Assembly (NCBI GenBank): GCA_964585545.1
Contig: CAZPDT010000040.1
Location: 1-5,546 of the forward strand
Direction: 5' to 3'
Length of the DNA: 5,546 bases
From: Brumimicrobium sp964585545
Lineage (GTDB): Bacteria > Bacteroidota > Bacteroidia > Flavobacteriales_D > Crocinitomicaceae
The notes beneath the pieces are model-generated. The model ran no database searches. It was given only the letters and a program-made list of their open reading frames with translations, and had not been told where the DNA came from. The position numbers were made by a program, and so were the translations under genes. Shown piece by piece: positions 1 through 5,291 of the stretch (positions are counted from its first letter, which is position 1; every line of letters starts with the position of its first letter).

Positions 1-55
1 CATTTTTTACACTTTTTAATTTATTAAATGTGTAAACCTATTTTAGGACAAGACA
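1..55 (-). mobile_element. Candidate end of an insertion sequence that interrupts the FHA gene
   Basis: Read on the minus strand, this segment starts at 55 with TGTCTTGTCCTAAAATAGG and runs to an ATG at 3-1 that would open a reading frame outside the window. The FHA protein follows its family pattern up to the codons just before position 55 and loses it here, as expected at an insertion junction. From memory, insertion sequences in Bacteroidota often start with TG and have ends of this kind, with the transposase start some 50-60 bases inside. I cannot name the family. The opposite end, the transposase body and any target-site duplication lie outside the window. The alternative is a natural gene end followed by an unrelated gene. 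Confidence 0.42.
6..36. repeat. Two-tier AT-rich inverted repeat just before an ATG
   Basis: On the minus strand TTTACAC (36-30) pairs with GTGTAAA (12-6), and inside it TTTAAT (28-23) pairs with ATTAAA (20-15). Only short A-only spacers break the symmetry. It ends two bases before the ATG at 3-1, so it could be an operator or a hairpin hiding the start of the gene that begins there. The stem is nearly free of GC and has no T-run after it on the minus strand, so it is not a convincing terminator. Confidence 0.5.
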
Positions 56-242
56 CTCCATTAATATAGGAGATTTTTGCATGAATTTTTGATACTGATT
101 TATCTAAAAAGTGAATATCATTATCTTCAGCTCTACCTACATATATAGTTTGAGAATGAGCAATATCAATTCTTCTTATAACTCGGTTATTTTCATAAAA
201 TACTAAAACCAATTTTTCTTTATGTTCTTCCTGTAAACTCAT
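24..242 (-). pseudogene. FHA-domain protein, truncated in mid-domain
   Basis: FHA domains bind phosphothreonine peptides and usually act as adaptors downstream of Ser/Thr kinases. The 72-residue product begins with two predicted strands (residues 11-16 and 21-27). It then shows the FHA core: G36-R37, N41-D42-I43, and the loop S51 to H54 in VSKIHAKI, where Arg, Ser and His are the classical ligand-loop residues. A complete domain needs about 35-40 more residues, including the D-x-x-S-x-N-G-T stretch. Here the frame runs into VSCPKIGLHI and stops, at the point where insertion-like DNA starts. The ATG at 242 lies 15 bases after the HEPN stop codon, so this was probably the last gene of the kinase operon. 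The remnant is unlikely to fold or bind normally. It could instead be a natural very short protein, but I think that less likely. Confidence 0.75.
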
Positions 243-257
243 TTAATTAAACAACTA

Positions 258-1052
258 TTAGCAATGGTAATCTTCAATTTCTACTATCTCTTTTAAAAAT
301 TCTAATGTATGCTTAAATCCTTCTAAACATAAATTATTCATTTTCTTAAAATAATCTGGAAATGACAAAATAACCGTTGATAATTTCTGGCTCTTTTCAA
401 AATCATCAACCTGCTCAAGTTGTGTCCATTTTAAATCAGTATTCTTTGTGAAGTAATGAACAATCCCAATTCTTTGTTTATTGGATATTTCAAACTCATT
501 ATCAGCAAATTTTTTTAACCATCGGTAGTTTATACTTTCCGGATATGAATTTTTTAGTTTATTAATTGTGTTTTTAAAATAAATTTTCTTCTTTTCTTTG
601 AATTTATCTGGAAAAAATGTAGCAATTAAGTCGCCTATCCTATCCCAATAATTATAAATTTTCTCAAAACAAACATCTACAAATTGTAAATATCTTTTAG
701 TAGGCGTATCCATATTAAATGGATAAATAGTACACTTGTCTGTATTAAACTGATTCTTGATAGGATTGGTTACGTGTGGGTAATATAGAAAAAGATGAGC
801 TATAAAGTAAATTATTGAATCTGAACAATCTATCAAGTCTGTAAGATGCTTGTCATAATCAACCTGTTTGTGTTTGTTTTTAAAATAGCAATTGCGCTTT
901 CTAGTCAATTCATTATATCCTTTAAAAATAAATTCACCATCAATTTTATGGGGCTTGCCCTTGTCATTACCGCTTAAAGATACAAGTGAATTAGCCTTAT
1001 ATATGTCTATTATTTTTAAATTTAATTCCTTAAGCAAATCAATATTATCCAT
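258..1052 (-). CDS. HEPN-like protein, putative ribonuclease effector (Cthe_2314-like?)
   Basis: This 264-residue protein is predicted to be mostly helical and has no signal peptide or convincing membrane segment. HEPN domains are four-helix bundles, and many are metal-independent RNases with an R-x4-6-H active site. Here residues 194-199 read RIGIVH, an exact R-x4-H, near the start of a C-terminal helix. The stretch CFEKIYNYWDRIGDLI at 128-143 recalls, from memory, the Cthe_2314-like HEPN family; I have not checked this. The N-terminal 90 residues are unassigned, and LTDLIDCSDSIIYFIAHLFLYY (split at about 80) probably forms paired helices. The gene lies 65 bases after the phosphatase gene and 15 before the FHA gene, with an A/T-rich leader before ATG. 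In this setting an RNA-cutting toxin or defence effector controlled by phosphorylation is plausible but inferred. A non-catalytic HEPN partner is the main alternative. Confidence 0.68.
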   Translation of the reverse strand: MDNIDLLKELNLKIIDIYKANSLVSLSGNDKGKPHKIDGEFIFKGYNELTRKRNCYFKNKHKQVDYDKHLTDLIDCSDSIIYFIAHLFLYYPHVTNPIKNQFNTDKCTIYPFNMDTPTKRYLQFVDVCFEKIYNYWDRIGDLIATFFPDKFKEKKKIYFKNTINKLKNSYPESINYRWLKKFADNEFEISNKQRIGIVHYFTKNTDLKWTQLEQVDDFEKSQKLSTVILSFPDYFKKMNNLCLEGFKHTLEFLKEIVEIEDYHC

Positions 1053-1107
1053 AATAAATTTTATTTTTATTAGTTATTATTCTCGCTATTTCAAAACTCA
1101 TCATCAT
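1045..1107 (-). CDS. Possible 20-residue leader peptide coupled to the HEPN gene
   Basis: Between the phosphatase and HEPN genes, a frame opens with three ATG codons in a row (1107-1099) and encodes MMMSFEIARIITNKNKIYYG. It stops at 1047-1045, which overlaps the first 8 bases of the HEPN gene. A ribosome ending there would be placed on the HEPN start codon, so translational coupling is conceivable. Nothing else supports it: the peptide is short, the DNA is AT-rich, and no ribosome site is visible. I treat it as a candidate only. Confidence 0.15.
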   Translation of the reverse strand: MMMSFEIARIITNKNKIYYG

Positions 1108-1117
1108 AGTTGGCATT

Positions 1118-1846
1118 TTATTCAATTCTTGTTAAGCAAACTGTTATATTATCAGTGCCTCCATTTTTATTTGCTTCATCAATTAATTCGTTTGAAATTT
1201 TGTCGAGTGTCTCCTCCTGACTTATGATTTGTTCAATTCTTGTGGGTTCCACCATATCTGTTAATCCATCAGAACATAATAAAACGATGTTTCCCAATTC
1301 TAATTGAATAGGATTCTCACATACTTCAGGTTCTACCTCCTTATTAATTCCAATCGCTCTAGTTAATTGATTTCTACGAGGATGAATTAATGCTTCTTCT
1401 TTAGAGATAACACCATGTTTTAAAAGCTCTTGAGCATATGAGTGATCAGACGTTAATTGATTTAGCTTACCATCGTTTAAGAGATATATTCTACTATCTC
1501 CGACATGAGCATAATAAAGTTGTCCTCCTTGAATCACAGTTATAACCATGGTAGTACCCATTTCTATATTATCAATATCTCGATATGAGGACTCGCATAC
1601 TTTTTGGTTCACTTCGTCAGTAAGTTGTTTAAAATATCGCTTATAGTCAAAAAACTCGTGTTTTTTATAAAAATCCATAATAAATTCACACGTCATCTTA
1701 GATGCTACTTCCCCTTTATCTAGCCCTCCCATTCCATCACATAAAACACATACAGATGAATTATCTTTTTTATCTGAAAGGCAAAAATCTTCATTATTCT
1801 CTCTTTTTAATCCTTGATCAGATTTAATAATAGTAACTATTCTCAT
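1118..1846 (-). CDS. PP2C-family Ser/Thr protein phosphatase (Stp1/PrpC type)
   Basis: A metal-dependent phosphatase that removes phosphate from Ser/Thr, most likely reversing the adjacent kinase. At 242 residues it has the usual length of a minimal, cytosolic bacterial PP2C. The family motifs appear in order: S9-D10-Q11-G12 with R15 and N18-E19-D20; the metal-binding C36-D37-G38-M39-G40-G41; G97-T98-T99; H114-V115-G116-D117-S118-R119; L131-T132-x-D134-H135; L161-T162-R163-A164-I165-G166; C191-S192-D193-G194-L195; and G230-T231-D232-N233-I234-T235. The metal ligands D37, D193 and D232 are all present, so it should be active. Its ATG lies 13 bases after the kinase stop codon, indicating one transcript. 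Pairing a PP2C with a kinase and an FHA protein is a recurrent bacterial phospho-signalling set, as in type VI secretion control. Confidence 0.96.
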   Translation of the reverse strand: MRIVTIIKSDQGLKRENNEDFCLSDKKDNSSVCVLCDGMGGLDKGEVASKMTCEFIMDFYKKHEFFDYKRYFKQLTDEVNQKVCESSYRDIDNIEMGTTMVITVIQGGQLYYAHVGDSRIYLLNDGKLNQLTSDHSYAQELLKHGVISKEEALIHPRRNQLTRAIGINKEVEPEVCENPIQLELGNIVLLCSDGLTDMVEPTRIEQIISQEETLDKISNELIDEANKNGGTDNITVCLTRIE

Positions 1847-1859
1847 AAAAAATTATAAA

Positions 1860-3770
1860 TTACATAGAAGCATTAACAATATTCACATTATTTAAAAAAT
1901 CTTCTCGGCTAGAAAACCTAATCCACCCTATTTCTCGACTCCTTGATTGTACCTTGACCCACACAATGTATTCTTCATCAAACGAAATTCTTTTTCCCTC
2001 AATCATATTACACCCATCATACAAAGATTCACCTATGATTTTACCTTCATCCGAAAAATGGACTCCTATAAACCTATTATTATTTATAGCATTCCAATAG
2101 CATTCCCCTTCTGAATTAAGTAGTAGTATAGTGTCCCCAACCTTAACATCTCCATTTGGACATCCGTCAAATGGGGAATTCATATTTAATTTTTGAACTA
2201 CAACCCTATTCATTTTATAATAATGATACTCTACATCAAGACCTATGATTTTTTCACCTTTTTTTATAGTCTCAATCGCTCTTCTATCATATGGTTTAGC
2301 ATATAATGGAAAGTCTTTTTTAGCGTACCAGATTCTGTTATTATCGAACGTCCAAAATAGTATGCTATTTGTAACTTTATAATATTCCCTACCCTGAGGG
2401 TTTTTATACTTTATAGCTAAATTTTTATTTTTTTCAAACGATTCAATTTTAGTTTGGGCTAAAGAGATATATTTTCCTTCAGGAAAAGAATCAATATATT
2501 GATGATAATACATTGGTTCGTCCTCTTTTAACGCCTTATTCCAATATTTATTTTCGATTTCTTTAAGTCTCTTTTCAGCTTCAGAAACGTATTTACTATT
2601 CGGAAAGGAATCGATATATTTTCGATAGCTTGTAATCCCATCTATTTCTTCAACTGATTCCCACTTCTCTTCTTTTAAGCTATCTATTTTATGTGTAGCC
2701 AAGGAAGTATATTTACCATTAGGTAATGAATCTATATATTTTTGGTATTTCTCTATTGTTCCTACTTCAACTACTTCACTCCACAACGAATCATTTGCGC
2801 TGTTTTTTTGCACTTGTAATTCTGACGGTATACTGACAAATTTTACCCAACTGAATACTCCTATTGAGGCTACAGTTAGAGTTAAAAGAACTAAAAAGAG
2901 ATATTTCTTTTTTCTTGGTTTTTGTATGTTACTTTCACGATAATCAGGGGCTAACAAGGTTTTATCATCATCTGATATGAATTTTTTAGGTAATAAGAAA
3001 TTATTAATATCACTCAATCGTTTATGTTCACTTTTTTCAGTTGCCTTTTGAATCAAGCCATCCCAAATTGTGTTGGTTAAAGGCAATTTTTCCTGAACAA
3101 TCTTCAGTTGTAAGTCAAAAGTAGAAAGTGTATCATTATCATACACTCTTTTTCCTGAAACCATTTCCCATAAGATAACCCCTAAACTATATATATCCGT
3201 TAATTTAGTAACGCCTTTAATACTTTTAATTTGCTCAGGGCTCATATACATAGGTGTTCCTAAATTCATAGAGGTTGAAGTTAGTGTATGGTCATCAAAT
3301 TGCTCTGTAGTATCTTTTGAAATCCCAAAGTCTGTTAGGATTAACTTACCATTTTTATCTTGTATAAAGTTAGATGGTTTAATGTCACGATGAATTAAAT
3401 CTTCTTTATGAATGTAACTAAGTGCACTTACCATATCTTTTAACAGATCTTTTATCTCATTGTCTGATAATTTACTTTCCGAGATAATATCCTTCAAAGT
3501 TGATCCGGATATGTATTGCATTACAATCGCTACATCTTTCTCATCGTTAAAATAATCATATACCTTAACTATGTTAGGATGTTCCAAACGTAAAAGGTTT
3601 TTAGCCTCATCAATAAATCGATTTCTTATATTTCTATTTAATACATATTCCGGTTTCAAAATCTTAATAGCGACTTCTCTGTCATTAACTAGGTCTTGCG
3701 CTAGATGTACAGTTGCCATCCCACCTTCTCCTAGTTGTCGTATTAAATTGTAATCGTTGAATTTTATCAT
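1860..3770 (-). CDS. Membrane-anchored Ser/Thr protein kinase with repeat and SH3-like outer region
   Basis: A 636-residue eukaryotic-like (Hanks-type) kinase. The catalytic domain (about 7-258) looks intact: glycine loop G14-E-G-G-M, VAIK lysine K36, E55, HRDIKPSN at 127-134 with catalytic D129, DFG at 147-149, a Thr/Ser-rich activation loop (T154-S167), G171-T172-P173, SPE ending at E179, and D192 followed by YSLGVILWEM. A juxtamembrane DDDKTLL (267-273) is acidic with a central Thr. K286-K289 then precede one membrane span (about 290-312), putting the kinase in the cytosol and the C-terminal half outside. That half has three 40-residue repeats starting at W330, W370 and W410. A beta-rich tail (about 456-636) ends in GWIRFSS, which suggests SH3-like folds. 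The ATG sits just before the first kinase strand. Its partners are the phosphatase 13 bases downstream and the HEPN and FHA genes. The ligand is unknown. Confidence 0.96.
   Translation of the reverse strand: MIKFNDYNLIRQLGEGGMATVHLAQDLVNDREVAIKILKPEYVLNRNIRNRFIDEAKNLLRLEHPNIVKVYDYFNDEKDVAIVMQYISGSTLKDIISESKLSDNEIKDLLKDMVSALSYIHKEDLIHRDIKPSNFIQDKNGKLILTDFGISKDTTEQFDDHTLTSTSMNLGTPMYMSPEQIKSIKGVTKLTDIYSLGVILWEMVSGKRVYDNDTLSTFDLQLKIVQEKLPLTNTIWDGLIQKATEKSEHKRLSDINNFLLPKKFISDDDKTLLAPDYRESNIQKPRKKKYLFLVLLTLTVASIGVFSWVKFVSIPSELQVQKNSANDSLWSEVVEVGTIEKYQKYIDSLPNGKYTSLATHKIDSLKEEKWESVEEIDGITSYRKYIDSFPNSKYVSEAEKRLKEIENKYWNKALKEDEPMYYHQYIDSFPEGKYISLAQTKIESFEKNKNLAIKYKNPQGREYYKVTNSILFWTFDNNRIWYAKKDFPLYAKPYDRRAIETIKKGEKIIGLDVEYHYYKMNRVVVQKLNMNSPFDGCPNGDVKVGDTILLLNSEGECYWNAINNNRFIGVHFSDEGKIIGESLYDGCNMIEGKRISFDEEYIVWVKVQSRSREIGWIRFSSREDFLNNVNIVNASM
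2424..2783 (-). repeat. Three tandem 40-residue (120-bp) repeats within the kinase gene
   Basis: The kinase has three copies of exactly 40 residues each: 330-369, 370-409 and 410-449. Each begins with Trp and carries Y-x-x-Y-I-D-S-[LF]-P-[NE]-[GS]-K-Y followed by a charged helix with a conserved A (S-L-A or S-E-A). The YIDS tyrosines are at 345, 385 and 425. This is a helical-hairpin pattern resembling TPR-type repeats. The period is preserved without any insertion, while the DNA copies have diverged, so the repeats are old and selected at protein level. They lie outside the membrane and may be a stalk or a binding surface. Confidence 0.9.
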
Positions 3771-3822
3771 TCTATAAGGTCATTTACAGGCTAAAAAGAT
3801 TTATTTTTATTACTCGTATTTT
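3771..3822. other. Short gap between abiEii and the kinase gene, no clear signal
   Basis: This 52-base AT-rich spacer separates the toxin-antitoxin pair from the kinase module. On the minus strand I see no TAnnTTTG promoter element and no GC-rich hairpin followed by T's. The only symmetry is a pure A/T palindrome around 3818-3831. Read-through from abiEi-abiEii into the kinase gene is therefore plausible, though a weak promoter cannot be excluded. Confidence 0.5.
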
Positions 3823-4659
3823 TTAAAATAATTTCTTGATGTTTTTTTGTATAAAAATAACAATTTGATTCAATGAAACCTCTAATTCTAGTGAATTTCT
3901 ACTTAAAAACCTTTCCCATTTAATCCTTAAATTGTCATTATCTATAAGTTCATCCATAAAAGCAACATGTGGATCTATCTTGGTGTTTCGTCTTTCAAAA
4001 GTCGCTACAATTGCTTGTTTTAACAATTCTTTTTCACATTGATTTTGGCTTAATAAGAAATACACGTCATAGAAATCTTTCATACGGCTATTGAAAACGG
4101 ATAATTTACACATCGCTTGTAACTTTTCTGCTACGATAGACTCAATTGTGTATCCCTTTAAGGGGAGTGTTGTATCCGTGTTTAGCAAAAGAGGGTATTG
4201 AATTGCCATAGGTTCAGGGATAATTACATCGCCAAAACCAATATCAATTTGTATCCGTTGAACGATAGAATCGAACTTTCCTTCCATATGTACACGTAGT
4301 CCTTTGTATTTCTCATTCCCTTGAATTGACTCAACGGTAATTTTTTTATAATTAAAGACTACAGCATCATCAATTACTATCTTTGCAATTTCTTGAAAAA
4401 TGGTAAGAATATCTTCTTTGGTATTCGAAATATTGTATCCTAACAAATCTATATCTTTAGTTGGCCGTTTTGCTTCTTCTTGCAACGCGAAAATCAACGT
4501 GCCTCCCTTTAAATAAAAGTTGTCTTTGTAATTAGAATTAGCCAGACGCATTAAAATACATTCATGAATATATCGAATGATAATTGTTTGAAATGTTATG
4601 GTCTCATCTGCCTTTGCTATGTTCAATAATCGTTGTCTTATGGAAGCTGATTTATTCAT
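3823..4659 (-). CDS. abiEii: AbiEii-like nucleotidyltransferase toxin (type IV toxin-antitoxin)
   Basis: AbiEii toxins belong to the DNA polymerase beta-type nucleotidyltransferases. They block growth reversibly, and the family has members shown to modify tRNA; in AbiE systems this supports abortive infection against phage. The 278-residue product has the signature L50-K51-G52-G53-T54 followed by R65-P66-T67-K68-D69-I70-D71, where D69 and D71 would bind metal. A third acidic strand, QIDIGFGD (137-144), provides D139. It also carries E178-K179-L180-Q181-A182 and R192-M-K-D195-F-Y-D198, which are typical of AbiEii/AbiGii proteins. All expected catalytic residues are present, so it should be active. 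Its ATG overlaps the abiEi stop as ATGA, indicating translational coupling. The length is close to that usual for the family. The symbol indicates family, not proven orthology. Confidence 0.93.
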   Translation of the reverse strand: MNKSASIRQRLLNIAKADETITFQTIIIRYIHECILMRLANSNYKDNFYLKGGTLIFALQEEAKRPTKDIDLLGYNISNTKEDILTIFQEIAKIVIDDAVVFNYKKITVESIQGNEKYKGLRVHMEGKFDSIVQRIQIDIGFGDVIIPEPMAIQYPLLLNTDTTLPLKGYTIESIVAEKLQAMCKLSVFNSRMKDFYDVYFLLSQNQCEKELLKQAIVATFERRNTKIDPHVAFMDELIDNDNLRIKWERFLSRNSLELEVSLNQIVIFIQKNIKKLF

Positions 4660-5225
4660 AACATTATCTCTATATATTCGTTCAACTTTTTTTCCATATT
4701 CAATTTTTTTGCGATGAGTCTGAGTTCCCTCAAATCTCTATCCTCTCGTCTCAGATAATTCTCTAACACTTCCTTCATCAAGTCCATTCCTACCTTATTC
4801 CTAAAACGAATCACATCACAAACAGTCCGTTCTATTGAATAGATTGCAATCTTTCCATCTTTAATTTTTCCCAACTTATAATAAGGTTCACTCCAATAAT
4901 ATAATTTCAAAGGAGGGTAACTTTCTACTTTCATTTTCTCTTTGTTAGGAATTGAAATATGATATTCTTTGGGGATAAATGTAGTAAGATCGTAATAACT
5001 CCATGCAGAATAAAGACAAATCACAGCTTTTGGATACATAAGAGAAATTTCTATATACTCATTAGACGAAGCTAGAGAGTTATGTTTATACAATCCGTTT
5101 TTAAGCTTCGTTACAATATTTTGTTCCAGCATTTCTTTAAGCTGATAATAGTAATTTCTTTTTTGCCGAATCTTACTACTTTCAAGGTAACCATCATTCA
5201 CTTTAAATAGTTGTTCAAGGTTCAT
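4656..5225 (-). CDS. abiEi: AbiEi-like antitoxin and transcriptional repressor
   Basis: AbiEi antitoxins counteract AbiEii and repress their own operon by binding inverted repeats at the promoter. From the ATG at 5225 the protein has 189 residues. The N-terminal part (about 3-46) is a winged helix: GYLESSKIRQ, a basic helix with N24-Y25-Y26-Y27, L29 and L33, and a wing ending in N43-G44-L45-Y46. The middle part contains ICLYSAWSYYDLTTFIP and a Y-H-I-S-I-P strand. The last third has IYSIERTVCDVIRFR and a helical tail, typical of the AbiEi family. I prefer this start over GTG at 5243, because that GTG shares its G with the likely -7 promoter element. It is shorter than classical AbiEi proteins, which carry a larger C-terminal domain. 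It overlaps abiEii by 4 bases. Confidence 0.88.
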   Translation of the reverse strand: MNLEQLFKVNDGYLESSKIRQKRNYYYQLKEMLEQNIVTKLKNGLYKHNSLASSNEYIEISLMYPKAVICLYSAWSYYDLTTFIPKEYHISIPNKEKMKVESYPPLKLYYWSEPYYKLGKIKDGKIAIYSIERTVCDVIRFRNKVGMDLMKEVLENYLRREDRDLRELRLIAKKLNMEKKLNEYIEIML

Positions 5226-5240
5226 ATTAATTTCTATTTT

Positions 5241-5282
5241 CACAAATATACGGTAATATCAATAAATAACAGAGTATTTGTG
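5241..5282. promoter_or_regulatory. Inverted repeat flanking the promoter, candidate AbiEi operator
   Basis: CACAAATA (5241-5248) and TATTTGTG (5275-5282) form perfect 8-base inverted arms, 34 bases apart from centre to centre, or about three helix turns. One arm covers the -7 element and the other lies just upstream of the -33 position, so a dimer bound to both would block RNA polymerase. AbiEi proteins are known to autorepress through inverted repeats. The match to this protein is inferred, and in AT-rich DNA an 8-base pair can arise by chance. Confidence 0.45.
5243..5273 (-). promoter_or_regulatory. Bacteroidota-type promoter for abiEi-abiEii
   Basis: On the minus strand TATATTTG (5250-5243) matches the Bacteroidota -7 consensus TAnnTTTG exactly. 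TCTG (5273-5270) lies 19 bases upstream, where the -33 element (TTTG-like) is expected, with one mismatch. Transcription would start at about 5235-5240, leaving a very short A-rich leader before the ATG at 5225. It is the only exact -7 match I found in an intergenic region on this strand. One in the kinase gene (about 3117-3124) looks coincidental. Confidence 0.65.
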
Positions 5283-5291
5283 CATTTATTG

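Noticed and set aside
892..1227. Plus-strand open frame of 111 codons
   Set aside because: It lies antisense across the ends of the HEPN and phosphatase genes, has a low-complexity translation rich in Ser, Leu and Tyr, and shows no recognisable motif.
3117..3124. Second exact TAnnTTTG match on the minus strand
   Set aside because: It is deep inside the kinase coding region, with no start codon of a gene close behind it. This is expected by chance in AT-rich DNA.
3571..3753. Plus-strand open frame of 60 codons
   Set aside because: It is fully antisense to the N-terminal lobe of the kinase, whose motifs in the other frame are unmistakable.
3818..3831. A/T palindrome at the end of abiEii as a terminator
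   Set aside because: The stem has no G-C pairs and is not followed by a T-run on the transcribed strand, so it would not be stable enough.
5226..5243. GTG start at 5243 adding six residues to AbiEi
   Set aside because: The codon overlaps an exact TAnnTTTG element, and the ATG at 5225 starts directly at the winged-helix domain.
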